NCBI RefSeq assembly: GCF_021391395.1
Contig: NZ_CP090059.1
Location: 620,001-684,000, forward strand
Length of the DNA stretch: 64,000 bases
Direction: 5' to 3'
DNA from: Sphingomonas cannabina
GTDB taxonomy: Bacteria; Pseudomonadota; Alphaproteobacteria; Sphingomonadales; Sphingomonadaceae
Under the pieces are notes generated by a model. The model did no database searches, was not told where the DNA came from, and saw only the letters and a program-made list of their open reading frames with translations. Position 1 is the first letter of the stretch. Each line of letters opens with the position of its first letter. The position numbers were made by a program, and so were the translations under genes. Shown here one piece after another: positions 1 to 10,681 of the stretch.

Positions 1-562
1 CGACTATGACCGCGAGAAGCTCCAGGAGCGTCTCGCCAAGCTCGCCGGCGGCGTCGCCGTGATCAAGGTCGGCGGCGCGACCGAGGTCGAGGTGAAGGAG
101 CGCAAGGACCGCGTCGACGACGCGCTGCACGCGACCCGCGCGGCGGTCGAAGAGGGCATCGTCCCCGGCGGCGGCACCGCTCTCCTCTACGCCACCAAGG
201 CGCTCGAGGGCCTCAAGGGCGAGAACGACGATCAGACCCGCGGTGTCGACATCATCCGGCGCTCGCTGCAGGCGCCGGTGCGTCAGATCGCCCAGAACGC
301 CGGCCATGACGGCGCGGTGGTCGCGGGCAAGCTGATCGACGGCAACGACGTCAACCTCGGCTTCAATGCCGCGACCGACACCTATGAGAACCTGGTCCAG
401 GCCGGCGTGATCGACCCGACCAAGGTCGTCCGCACCGCCCTCCAGGACGCGGCGTCGGTCGCCGGTCTCCTCATCACCACCGAGGCGACCGTGGCCGAGC
501 TGCCCGAGGACAAGCCTGCGGCTCCGGCGATGCCGGGCGGCATGGGCGGGATGGATTTCTGA
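1..562 (+). CDS. groEL: Chaperonin GroEL, C-terminal part (5' end outside the window)
   Basis: This is the last 186 codons of the 60-kDa chaperonin, the ring-forming, ATP-driven protein-folding machine of the cytoplasm. The reading frame is already open at base 2, so the gene starts upstream of the window. Typical GroEL landmarks are seen: the [19 protein letters not shown] helix, the [13 protein letters not shown] segment of the returning equatorial domain, the NAGHDGAVV loop and a C-terminal GGMGGMDF tail. The Gly/Met-rich tail matches GroELs that project a flexible tail into the folding cavity. groES would be expected upstream but cannot be seen. A strong hairpin terminator follows at about 693-722. 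Identification is essentially certain; only the missing N-terminus limits it. Confidence 0.97.
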   Translation, partial: DYDREKLQERLAKLAGGVAVIKVGGATEVEVKERKDRVDDALHATRAAVEEGIVPGGGTALLYATKALEGLKGENDDQTRGVDIIRRSLQAPVRQIAQNAGHDGAVVAGKLIDGNDVNLGFNAATDTYENLVQAGVIDPTKVVRTALQDAASVAGLLITTEATVAELPEDKPAAPAMPGGMGGMDF

Positions 563-573
563 GCCAAGGCGGC

Positions 574-672
574 CTGAGCTAAGGCGACTTAGCTCAGGAC
601 TCGCCAAAGGCTCGGCCGGCGGGCGGCTGGCTTCGCCAACCGCCCGACCGACGGCGCGGCTTCGCCGCGCCG
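574..672 (+). other. Run of three stem-loops in the groEL 3' untranslated region
   Basis: Three consecutive inverted repeats lie between the groEL stop and its terminator. 574-597 is a perfect 10-bp stem closed by GCGA, a GNRA-type tetraloop. 620-646 is a GGGCGG/CCGCCC stem extended across one mismatch to a CTTCG loop. 652-672 is an 8-bp CGGCGCGG/CCGCGCCG stem with a CTTCG loop. Together with the terminator this gives four hairpins in about 150 bases. They could protect the 3' end of the groEL mRNA, but that role is inferred. Confidence 0.6.
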
Positions 673-692
673 GTCCACCGAACCCAAAAGCA

Positions 693-722
693 AAGGGCCG
701 GGAGATCCCTCTCCCGGCCCTT
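693..722 (+). terminator. Hairpin terminator of groEL, possibly bidirectional
   Basis: A perfect 13-bp inverted repeat, AAGGGCCGGGAGA and its complement, flanks a 4-base loop and is followed by CGTTTGTC. The U-run is weak, but the stem is long and GC-rich and lies between the convergent groEL and phytase genes, so it may serve both. Confidence 0.75.
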
Positions 723-745
723 CGTTTGTCCGATCCGGAAAGGCG

Positions 746-1774
746 CTACTCCAGCCCCAGCGCCGTCTTCACCTCCGCCCAGCGCACCAGCTTGAAGTTC
801 TGCGCCTGGGGCGCGTTATCCCCGTCCTGGACGACCATCAGCCCACCCTCGAGCCCGGGCCCGAAGCTCGCGCTGCTGACCTCGATTCCATCGGTCTCGC
901 TAGTCCCGCCGATGCCGCTACCCTCGGCGATGCGGAAGCGCCCGGCATAGCCGAGGTCGGGCAGCCGCCACAGCGCATAGGCGGAGTCGCCCTGGCTGGA
1001 GACGACCAGATAGCCGCCGTCCGCCCCCTCCGCCGCGATCGCCACGCCCTCGACGTCGGCGATCAACTCCTTGCCATTGGCCTTGGCGACCGAGGTCGGC
1101 GTCACCGGATCGCCCGGCTCGGCGCCGAACCTCCAGACCCCGACATCCTCCTCGCCGACGAACAGCGTGCCGGTGCGGTCGTCGGCGACGCAGCCTTCCG
1201 ACTGGGTGGCGAGCTTCATCGTCCGCACCGTCTCGGCGCCGCTGCCGTCGGCCGCGATGCGGAGCTGGATGATCGCCCCGTCCTTGCCGACCACAAAGGC
1301 GTAGAGCCCGTTCTTCGCCTGGTACATGCACAGGCCATAGGCTTCCGCCGTCGCCACCGGCACCCGGGCGAGCGGGGTCAGCGTCGCCGTCCGGGTATCG
1401 AGCCGGAACAGCGCGAGCCGACTGTCGCCGATCGTGTTGCGGTCGCTCGCCGCGACGATCACGCCCGCCGGCGTCTCGCGCAGGTCGACGTTGTTGACCC
1501 GGCCGGCGGCGAGGTTCGAGCGCAGCTTGCCGTCGAGGCCGTAGACGTTGAGCCCCGCCTTCTTGTCGGTCGCGACGATCAGGCTGGCGGCGGGATCGGC
1601 CGCATTGTGCCAGATCGCGGGATCGTCGGCGGCATCCTGCAGGCTGGCGACTGCGTCGGTCTGCGCGAAGGGAACGACCGAAGCGGTCGGCAGCGGCGAT
1701 ACCATCGCCTGCGGCTTGGGCGTGGCGGCACAGCCGGACAGCAGCAGCGCCGTCAGCAAGTGGCGGTGTTTCAT
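746..1774 (-). CDS. Phytase-like beta-propeller lipoprotein
   Basis: The product (342 aa) resembles 3-phytases of the beta-propeller family, which remove phosphate from inositol hexakisphosphate outside the cytoplasm. The start at 1774 (MKHRHLL) is preferred over an in-frame ATG ten codons upstream, because GGGGAG sits just ahead of it. The N-terminus carries a hydrophobic run and a lipobox, LLLSGC, with Cys15 as the probable lipidation site. The mature part has the family hallmarks DDPAIW, ATDKKAGLNVY and VNNVDLRE near the start and SETDGIEV near the end. It is convergent with groEL and stands alone. Phytase-like fold is likely; activity on phytate is inferred from the family. Confidence 0.85.
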   Translation of the reverse strand: MKHRHLLTALLLSGCAATPKPQAMVSPLPTASVVPFAQTDAVASLQDAADDPAIWHNAADPAASLIVATDKKAGLNVYGLDGKLRSNLAAGRVNNVDLRETPAGVIVAASDRNTIGDSRLALFRLDTRTATLTPLARVPVATAEAYGLCMYQAKNGLYAFVVGKDGAIIQLRIAADGSGAETVRTMKLATQSEGCVADDRTGTLFVGEEDVGVWRFGAEPGDPVTPTSVAKANGKELIADVEGVAIAAEGADGGYLVVSSQGDSAYALWRLPDLGYAGRFRIAEGSGIGGTSETDGIEVSSASFGPGLEGGLMVVQDGDNAPQAQNFKLVRWAEVKTALGLE

Positions 1775-1855
1775 AGGTGATCTCCCCCTGTTGCGCCGCC
1801 TCATGGGGAAGGGGTGTGTCAGTAAAGTGACAAGCCGGCTAGCGCCCCCGCCGCG

Positions 1856-2908
1856 TCACCGCTTCAACGCCTCGATGATCTTCCTGATCTCCTGGCTGCG
1901 CCCCCGCGGCAGGATCAGCACGTCGTCACCGCTCGCCACCACGATCAGGTCCTCGACGCCGACCAGTGCGATCCGGACGCCGTCCGAACGAACGAAGCAA
2001 TTCTTCGTATCGACCGCGATCACTTCGCCGTGGTGATGATTGCCGCCATCGTCGAGCGCGCTGATCGCGTGGAGCGCATCCCACGAGCCGACGTCGTTCC
2101 AGCCCATGCTGACCGGCACCACCGCGACGCGCGTCGCCTTCTCCATCACCGCATAGTCGATCGAATCCGCCGGCGACCTGGCGAAGGCCTCCTCGTCCGG
2201 CCAGATCCGCACGCCTTCGCGGCGCGCCTTGGCCATCGCCTCCTGCGCGGCGACGAGCATGTCGGGCGCATGCGCCGCGAGCGCGCCCAGATACATGTCC
2301 GCGCGGAACAGGAAGATGCCGCCGTTCCACGCATGGCCGCCCTCCGCCAGCATCGCTTCGGCCGCCTCGCGCGGCGGCTTCTCGATGAAACGATCGACCT
2401 TGTGGACGCCGCTCGCGATCTCCTCGCCGATGCGGATGTAGCCATAGCCGGTCTCCGGCGCATCGGGGGTGATGCCGAAGGTGACCAGCCAGCCCTCGTC
2501 GACCAGCGGCAGCGCCGCATGGATCGCCGCGTGGAACGCGGCGACATCGGTGATGACATGGTCGGACGGCATCACCAGCAGCGGATCGTGCCCGCCGCCG
2601 GCCGCGATCGCCGCCAGCGCGATCGCCGGCGCGGTGTTGCGCCCCATCGGCTCCAGCACCAGCGCACGCACCGAACCCTCGATCGCGGCGAGCTGCTGCT
2701 CGATCTCGTCGGCATGAAAGGCATTGGCGACCACGATCGGCGCGGTGAAGCGCTCGCCGCCGCAGCGCTTGGCGGTGAGCTGCAGCATCGTCTCCTCGGC
2801 GGTGAGCGCCAGGAGTTGCTTCGGGCGCTCGGGACGCGACATCGGCCATAGCCGCGTACCCGCGCCTCCCGAGAGGATCACAGGAATGATCGGCCTGGCC
2901 TCGGTCAT
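1856..2908 (-). CDS. manC: Mannose-1-phosphate guanylyltransferase
   Basis: This enzyme makes GDP-mannose from mannose-1-phosphate and GTP, a precursor for exopolysaccharide and LPS sugars. The start at 2908 (MTEARPIIPVILSGG) is chosen because AGGAGA lies eight bases upstream. The N-terminal nucleotidyltransferase signature GGAGTRLWPMSR is intact, and VMPSDHVI, FIEKP and WNDVGSWDAL follow as in the family. At 350 aa it is the short, monofunctional form without the cupin-type mannose-6-phosphate isomerase domain of about 480-aa homologues. It is divergent from the sugar-transferase/Prs block, which fits a role in the same polysaccharide pathway. Confidence 0.9.
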   Translation of the reverse strand: MTEARPIIPVILSGGAGTRLWPMSRPERPKQLLALTAEETMLQLTAKRCGGERFTAPIVVANAFHADEIEQQLAAIEGSVRALVLEPMGRNTAPAIALAAIAAGGGHDPLLVMPSDHVITDVAAFHAAIHAALPLVDEGWLVTFGITPDAPETGYGYIRIGEEIASGVHKVDRFIEKPPREAAEAMLAEGGHAWNGGIFLFRADMYLGALAAHAPDMLVAAQEAMAKARREGVRIWPDEEAFARSPADSIDYAVMEKATRVAVVPVSMGWNDVGSWDALHAISALDDGGNHHHGEVIAVDTKNCFVRSDGVRIALVGVEDLIVVASGDDVLILPRGRSQEIRKIIEALKR

Positions 2909-3069
2909 GGCGAAGTTTTCTCCTGTTGCGATGGGTGTAGCGGACCCCCTGGGCTTGTCCAACGCTCAGAATCGCCAACGATTTCCCCCATTCAGCATTT
3001 CTTCGCCAATTTGCGCGAGAGGCATGTCGGCAAAGTTTACACTCGGGTGTCGGGAGCGCGGCGAGCGCG

Positions 3070-4458
3070 ATGATCAGGCTGTTCAAGCATTACGTACCCA
3101 ATGCGGTCCTGCTGCTCGGTTTGTTCGACCTGGTGGTGCTCGCCCTCGCTGGCGAGCTCGGCTGGACGCTGCGCGCACACCAAATCGGCATGGCGGTCGA
3201 GCCGATCCACACCCGCATGGTCCAGCTCGCCGTGTTCGTCGCGGCGGTCGAGACGGCGATGATCGCGGTCGGCGTCTACGGCGCCGAATCGCTGCAATCG
3301 ATCCGCTACGCCGTGGTGCGCCTCGGTGCCGGCGTCGCGATCGGCGTGCTCGCCCTGAGCGCCGTTTTCTTCATCCTGCCCGACCTCAGCCTGTGGCGAT
3401 CGAACCTGCTCTACGCCATGGGCCTTGCCATCGTCGGCCTCACCTTCCTGCGCATCCTCATCGGCAAGGCGCTCGGCGGCCAGGCGTTCAAGCGCCGCAT
3501 CGTCGTGCTCGGCGCCGGCCCGCGTGCGGCGCGGCTGAAGGCGCTGGCGGCGCGGCCGGGCGCCGGCTTCGCGGTGGTCGGCTACGTCAGCATGAGCGAG
3601 GGTAACCGCGTGATCCCGGAGGCGATCGCGCGCGACGCCATCTACAACCTCGCCGATCATGTCGTGCTGCTGAGCGCGAGCGAGGTGGTGTTGGCGCTGG
3701 AGGAGCGGCGTAACGCGCTGCCGCTCAAGGATCTGCTCCGCATCAAGACCACCGGTGTCCACGTCAACGAGATCTCGACCTTCCTCGAGCGCGAGACCGG
3801 GCGCGTCGATCTCGACAGCGTCAATCCGAGCTGGCTGATCTTCTCCGACGGCTTCTCGTCGAGCCGGATGCTGTCGAGCGTGTTCAAGCGACTGTTCGAC
3901 ATCGCCGCCAGCCTGATCCTGCTGGCGCTGACCCTTCCCGTCATCGCCCTTGCCGCGATCGCGGTGAAGCTCGACAGCAAGGGGCCCGCCTTCTATCGCC
4001 AGATCCGCGTCGGCCTGTATGGAACGCCGTTCCAGGTCATCAAGCTCCGATCGATGCGCACCGACGCCGAGGTGCAGGGCCAAGCGGTGTGGGCGGAGAA
4101 GGACGATCCGCGTGTCACCCGCATCGGCCGCTTCATCCGCAAAGTACGGATCGACGAGCTGCCGCAGTGCTGGACCGTCCTCAAGGGCGAGATGAGCTTC
4201 GTCGGCCCCCGCCCGGAACGGCCCCAGTTCGTCGACGATCTGGAAGCCAAGCTCCCCTATTACGCCGAACGGCACATGGTGAAGCCGGGCATCACCGGCT
4301 GGGCGCAGATCAACTATCCTTACGGCGCCTCGATCGAGGACGCGCGGCAGAAGCTCGAATACGACCTCTACTACGCCAAGAACTACTCGCCCTTTCTCGA
4401 CCTCCTGATCCTGCTCCAGACGGTGCGCGTGGTGCTGTTCCCGGAGGGAGCGCGCTGA
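3070..4458 (+). CDS. Polyprenyl-phosphate glycosyl-1-phosphate transferase (EpsB-like, PEP-CTERM-associated type)
   Basis: A 462-aa membrane enzyme predicted to start exopolysaccharide repeat-unit assembly by moving a sugar-1-phosphate onto undecaprenyl phosphate. The N-terminal half has four to five hydrophobic segments (about residues 10-140) and a Rossmann-like stretch, RRIVVLGAGPRAARL. The C-terminal third is a typical bacterial sugar transferase domain: a membrane re-entry helix, GPAFYRQIRVG, FQVIKLRSMRTDAE, RIDELPQCW and FVGPRPERP. The direct coupling to prsK-prsR-prsT (four bases to the next start) matches the sugar transferase found in PEP-CTERM/exosortase loci. No clear ribosome site precedes the ATG. 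The sugar specificity cannot be read from sequence. Confidence 0.9.
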   Translation: MIRLFKHYVPNAVLLLGLFDLVVLALAGELGWTLRAHQIGMAVEPIHTRMVQLAVFVAAVETAMIAVGVYGAESLQSIRYAVVRLGAGVAIGVLALSAVFFILPDLSLWRSNLLYAMGLAIVGLTFLRILIGKALGGQAFKRRIVVLGAGPRAARLKALAARPGAGFAVVGYVSMSEGNRVIPEAIARDAIYNLADHVVLLSASEVVLALEERRNALPLKDLLRIKTTGVHVNEISTFLERETGRVDLDSVNPSWLIFSDGFSSSRMLSSVFKRLFDIAASLILLALTLPVIALAAIAVKLDSKGPAFYRQIRVGLYGTPFQVIKLRSMRTDAEVQGQAVWAEKDDPRVTRIGRFIRKVRIDELPQCWTVLKGEMSFVGPRPERPQFVDDLEAKLPYYAERHMVKPGITGWAQINYPYGASIEDARQKLEYDLYYAKNYSPFLDLLILLQTVRVVLFPEGAR

Positions 4459-4462
4459 GGCG

Positions 4463-6480
4463 ATGGCCGAAACGCTGACCCTGTGGAGCCATGCGCTGGC
4501 GGCGCTGCTGTTCGCCGCCGTCGCGCTATGGGCGGGGCGAAGTACGCGCGTGGTGCTGCCGCGTTGGCCGCTGGTCGTGGCGTCGGCCGCGCTCGCGGCG
4601 TGGGCGCTCGCGGTCGCCGGGCTCGGCGGCAATGCGCCCGGCACGCAGCTTGCCGAAGGCGCGCGTACACTGGCGCTGCTCGGCTTCATGTTCGCGCTCG
4701 GCCGGCAAGGCGCCCCGCGTGCACCGGCCGGCGTGGTCGCGGTCTATGGCGTGGTCGTGCTGGTCGCGGCCGCGGAAATGCTGCTCCCTCTCGGTGTCGT
4801 CGGGACCCATGAAGACGTCGGGATCGTCAGTGCCGGCATGTTGCTGCGCATGATGATGGCGGTCGGCGCGCTGGTGCTGCTTCAGCAGCTCGACGCCGAG
4901 GACGGCCGCGGCAATGTCCGCCTGATTGCGATCGGCTTCGCGGCGATATGGCTCAGCGATTTCGGCTTGGCCGCCATCGCCTATCTGCTCGGCGCATGGC
5001 CGGCGGCGGTGGCGCCCATCCGTGGGGCAGCGATGGTGCTGGCGGCGGCGCTGATCGGCGCGGCGATCCAGCGTGACGGGCGCGGCGAGGTCCGCATCTC
5101 GCACGCCGTCACCTATCGTTCGCTGTCGCTGGTCGCGATCGGCGCCTATTTCGCGCTGCTCGCCGCCGGCACCAGCCTACTCGGCGCGATCGGCGGCACG
5201 CTGGCGCGGATGTGGCAGACCGCTTTCGTGTTCGGCTCGGCGGCCGCGGTGCTGACGCTGGTAGCGACGCCGTGGCTGCGGGCCTGGGCGAAGGTGAGCG
5301 TCGCCAAGCACCTCTTCCGCCATCGCTACGACTATCGAGCGGAATGGATCCGCTTCACCGGCACGCTCGGCAAGCCCGATCGCGCCGCACCGCTCGCCGA
5401 GCGCGTGGTCAAGGCGGTCGCGGACCTCACCGATTCCCCGGCCGGGCTGCTGCTGGTGCCGGAGGGCGCGGGGCTCGGCATCGGCACCGGCTGGAACTGG
5501 AGCGGAGACCTGCCGCGTACCGGCGCCGACGCGGCCTTCACGCACAGTCTCGGCCAGGGCGAGCGCATCGTCGAGCTCGACCGCGCCCGCCGCGGCGACG
5601 TCGATGGCGACGTCGCGCCGCAATGGCTGCTCGACGAGCGGGACGCCTGGGCGGTGGTGCCGCTTCTGCACCTGGACACGCTGGTCGGCGCGATCGTGCT
5701 TGCGCGTCCGCCGGTGGACCGGGCACTCGATTGGGAGGATTTCGACCTGTTGCGCATCGCCGGACGCCAGGTCGCGAGCTATCTCGCCGAAGCGCGCGCG
5801 CAGGAGGCGCTCGCCGAGACTGAGCGGTTCGACGAGTTCAACCGCCGTTTCGCCTTCATCGTCCACGATATCAAGAATCTGGTGAGCGGGTTGAGCCTGG
5901 TTGCCCGCAATGCGGAGCGCCACGCCGACAACCCCGCCTTCCGCGCCGACATGGTGGCGACGCTCCAGGATTCGGCCGACAAGCTCAACGCGCTGCTCGG
6001 CCGCCTGCTCGCCAACACCCGCGCTGCGGCCGAGCCGCCGGTCGCGATCGATGTGACGGCCATCGCCGAGCATATCGCCGCGGCACGCCGCGCGCAGCAT
6101 CCGGTCGTGGTGGCGGGACCGCAGGGCGCAGTTGCGCTCGCCGATCCCGGTCGGCTGGAGCAGCTGCTCGGTCATCTCGTCCAGAACGCGATCGACGCGA
6201 GCGCCGCGGTCGATCCGGTGACGATCGCAGTCGAGCCCGGTGTGGAGACGGTGACGGTCTCGGTGATCGACCGTGGCTGCGGCATGTCGCCCGCCTTCAT
6301 GCGCGATCGGCTGTTTCGCCCCTTCGCCTCGACCAAGCCCGGCGGCTTCGGCATCGGCGCGTTCGAGGCGCGGCAGCTGGCCGAAGGAATGGGCGGACGC
6401 ATCGAGGTCGAGAGCTGCGAGGGTGGAGGCTCCACCTTCCGCGTGATCCTGCCGGCGGCGCTCGCCTCCAGGGTGGCGGC

Positions 6481-6484
<4 letters not shown>
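4463..6484 (+). CDS. prsK: PEP-CTERM system sensor histidine kinase PrsK
   Basis: A 673-aa membrane histidine kinase. The first 290 residues hold eight or more hydrophobic helices; a GAF-like sensor segment spans about 300-440. The phospho-acceptor helix contains VHDIKN with His468. The ATP-binding domain shows HLVQNAIDAS (N box), DRGCGMS (G1) and GGFGIGAFEARQL (G2). The variant HDIKN box and the very long membrane part are typical of PrsK. It sits four bases after the sugar transferase and overlaps prsR by ATGA, so the two are probably translationally coupled and form the cognate pair. The stimulus is unknown. Confidence 0.88.
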
Positions 6485-7816
<1,332 letters not shown>

Positions 7817-7833
<17 letters not shown>

Positions 7834-9850
7834 GCGCCTCGGCGCGCTCGCCCTTGCCGTCGCGGTCGGCCTGTCCGCCGGCGCGCCGCTCCATGCCGAC
7901 GCAGGGACCGCCCGGGCCACGCTCGGCCGCGCCCTCGCCGCGCTCGATCAAGGCAATGTCTCGGCCGCGCGCGCTCTCGCCACGTCCGCCGTGAAGGCCG
8001 ATCCGAGCTGGGGCCTCGCCCATGCGGTGCTCGCGCGGACGGCGCTGGTGGACGACGACGGCATCGCCGCCGAGGCCGAGCTCGGCAAGGCGCGCGACAA
8101 CGGCTTCGACATGCGCCGGGCGCAGCAGCTGCTTGCCCATGCGCGGCTGCTCCAGGGCGATCCGCAGCAGGCGCTCACGCTCGCGAAGGCGACCGCGCCC
8201 CGTTACTGGACCTATGGCCTGCGCATCCAGGCGCAGGCGCTGGCGGCGATGGGCAACCCCGCCGCCGCCAACGACCTGCTGGCGCAGGCGATCGCGCGTG
8301 CGCCCGGCGACAGTGCCGTATGGACCGATCTCGCCCGTTTCCGCCGGAGCGTCGGCGACGTCGCGGGCGCGATCGAGGCGGCGGGCCGCGCGGTCGCCCT
8401 CGACGGCGACAACACCGCCGCGCTGCTGCTCAACGCCCAGCTCGTGCGCGACCAATATGGCCTGGTCGCGTCGCTGCCATGGTTCGAGGGCGCGCTGAAG
8501 CGCGACCCGAACAGCTATCCGGCCCTGCTCGACTATGCGGCGACACTCGGCGATGCCGGCCGATACAACGACATGCTCGGCGCCGCCCGCCGCGCGCTGG
8601 CGGTGCGGCCGGGCAGTCCGCAGGTGCTCTATCTGCTCGCGGTGATGGCGGCGCGCGCCGGCAATACCGGCCTCGCGCGCGATCTGATGGAGGATACCGG
8701 CGGCGCGCTCGACGGCATGCCGGGGCCGCTCCAGCTCGGCGCGACGCTGGACCTGGACGATGGCGCCGACGAGCAGGCGGTCACCAAGCTGCGCAACCTG
8801 GTCGCGATCCAGCCGATGAACATCCGCGCGCGCCAGCTTCTCGCCATGGCGCTGCTGCGGCGCGATTCCGCGCGGGGCGCGCTCGACGTCATCCAGCCGG
8901 TGGCCGAGCGCGGCGATGCCGACAGCTATACGCTGACGCTGGCCGCACGCGCCTTCGAACGGCTCGGCGATCGGGCGGCCGCCGCGCGCCTGCTCGATCG
9001 CGCCGCGCATCCGGCGCGGGCGGACGCGGCGAGCTTCAGCTCGGACGACAGCGTGCCGGTGCTCGCGGCCGCCGCCGCCGGCGATCCGGCCGGCGAGCCG
9101 TCGAGCGCGATCCCCTTGATCCGGGCGCAGCTCGAAGCCGGCGATCGTGCCGGCGCGCTCGCCCGCGCGCAGGCCGTGGCGGCCACCAACCGCGGTGCGC
9201 CCAAGGCGGCGCTGGTGCTTGGCGATACGCTGATGGCGCTCGGGCGGCCGGGCGACGCCGTCGCCGCCTTCCGCCGCGCCGCGTCGCTGAGCTTCGACGA
9301 GCCGACGATGCTGCGGCTGACCGAGGCGCTCGACATGGCCGGACGGCGCGAGGAGGCGTCGAACGCGCTCGCGCTGTTCCTGTCACAGAACCCGGCGAAC
9401 GTCGCCGCGCTCCGCCTCGCCGCACACTGGCAGATCGCGGCGGGCGAATATGACGCGGCGATCGACACGCTGGAGAGGCTGCGCGTGCGGCTCGGCGACC
9501 GCGACGCGGCGCTGCTGGCCGAGCTCGCTTATGCCTATGACGGCGCCGGCGAGGAGGAGACCGCGGCCAGCTACGCCGCCGCCGCTTATGCGCTCGCTCC
9601 CGCCAATGCCGCTGCGGCCGACGCCTATGGCTGGGCGCTCTACGGCAGCGGTGACACCGAGGGAGCGCGCCAGCTCCTCGAAAAGGCGGTGGCGCTCGCG
9701 CCTCGTCATGCGGCGCTGCGCTGGCACCTCGCCCAGCTCTATGCCGATCTCGGCCGTGCGCAGGATGCCCGCGCCCAGGCGCTGGCGGCGCTCGCCGATC
9801 CCCGCTTTGGCGAACGCGAAGCGGCGCAGAAGCTGGCCGCGGCCGGCTGA
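7817..9850 (+). CDS. prsT: TPR-repeat protein PrsT, PEP-CTERM-associated
   Basis: A 677-aa exported protein made almost wholly of tetratricopeptide repeats. An N-terminal signal peptide is seen (basic MTSSRKR, hydrophobic core, AxA-like APLHADA). Ala/Leu-rich helical pairs such as NPAAANDLLAQAIARAPGD recur along the protein. TPR proteins of this type accompany exosortase and exopolysaccharide export loci and are thought to scaffold the envelope machinery. The start lies inside the prsR 3' end, so it is the last gene of the sugar transferase-prsK-prsR-prsT operon. PrsT proteins are often nearer 900 aa, so this is a shorter member. Alternative: a generic TPR protein co-opted into the operon. 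Confidence 0.82.
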
Positions 9851-9868
9851 CCCCGCTAAGCGGGCGCC

Positions 9869-10681
9869 ATGACCGACCCGCTCGAAAGGATCGCCGCCGC
9901 GCTGGAGCGGCTCGCCCCGCCGCCGCCCGCGTCCGCCGATCCGCTCGCCCATCCGGCCTATCTCTGGCACGGCGAGGTGCTGGAAGCGGCGCGCGGCTTC
10001 GCGCCGCTGCCGCTCGACATGCTGACCGCCATGGACGCGCAGAAGGCGTCGCTCATCGAGAATTTCCGCCGTCTCGCCGCCGGCCACGCCGCGCACGACG
10101 TGCTGCTGTGGGGCGCGCGCGGCACCGGCAAGTCGGCGCTGGTCGCCAGCACCGCCGCCGCGACCGGCCTCGCGCTGGTCGAGGTCGCCACCGCCTCGCT
10201 CGACAGCCTGCCGCGGCTGTTCGCCACGCTGGCGCCGGTCAAGCGCGCCTTCGTGGTGTTCATCGACGATCTCGGCTTCTCGGCGCCGAGCGAGGCGCGC
10301 GCGCTGCGCTCGCTGCTGCAGGGCGGTGCGGAGGCGCGGCCCGACAACACCCGCCTCGCCGTCACCTCGAACCGCCGCCACCTCGTCCCGCGCGACATCG
10401 CCGAGCAGGAAAGCGCGATCAATCCGCGCGATGCGGTCGACGATGCGCTGGCGCTGGCGGACCGGTTCGGGCTCAGCCTAGGCTTCCATGTGATCGACCA
10501 GGACACCTATCTGGCGATCATCGAGCGCTACGCGACCAGCTATGGCCTGCCGTTCGATCCTGTCGACGCCGTCGGCTGGGCGACGCGGCGCGGCAGTCGC
10601 TCCGGGCGGGTCGCCTGGCAGTACGTCGTCGACCTCGCCGGCCGCGCCGGCGTGGCGATCGATCGCGGCAAGGGGGCCTAG
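9869..10681 (+). CDS. DUF815-family AAA ATPase
   Basis: A 270-aa cytoplasmic P-loop ATPase of the DUF815 family. Walker A is GARGTGKSAL (about residues 87-96), Walker B VVFIDDLGF (about 130-138), and a sensor-like LAVTSNRRHL follows. The YLWHGEVL and FRRLAAGHAAHDVLLWG segments around the P-loop are typical. The role is unknown; relatives resemble DnaC/DnaA-type loaders but no partner is established. It starts 18 bases after prsT and might be read through from that operon. It converges with the ABC-F gene, and the two TAG stop codons share one CTAG at 10678-10681. Confidence 0.85.
   Translation: MTDPLERIAAALERLAPPPPASADPLAHPAYLWHGEVLEAARGFAPLPLDMLTAMDAQKASLIENFRRLAAGHAAHDVLLWGARGTGKSALVASTAAATGLALVEVATASLDSLPRLFATLAPVKRAFVVFIDDLGFSAPSEARALRSLLQGGAEARPDNTRLAVTSNRRHLVPRDIAEQESAINPRDAVDDALALADRFGLSLGFHVIDQDTYLAIIERYATSYGLPFDPVDAVGWATRRGSRSGRVAWQYVVDLAGRAGVAIDRGKGA

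Noticed and set aside
2909..3069. Sigma-54 (-24/-12) promoter between manC and the sugar transferase
   Set aside because: Only GG-N9-GC pairs and one poor GG-N10-GC match are present; none resembles TGGCAC-N5-TTGC. No claim is made.
3037..4689. Long open frame on the minus strand opposite the sugar transferase
   Set aside because: It is antisense to a well-recognised gene, is Arg/His/Asp-rich and has no family likeness. High GC makes such frames common here.
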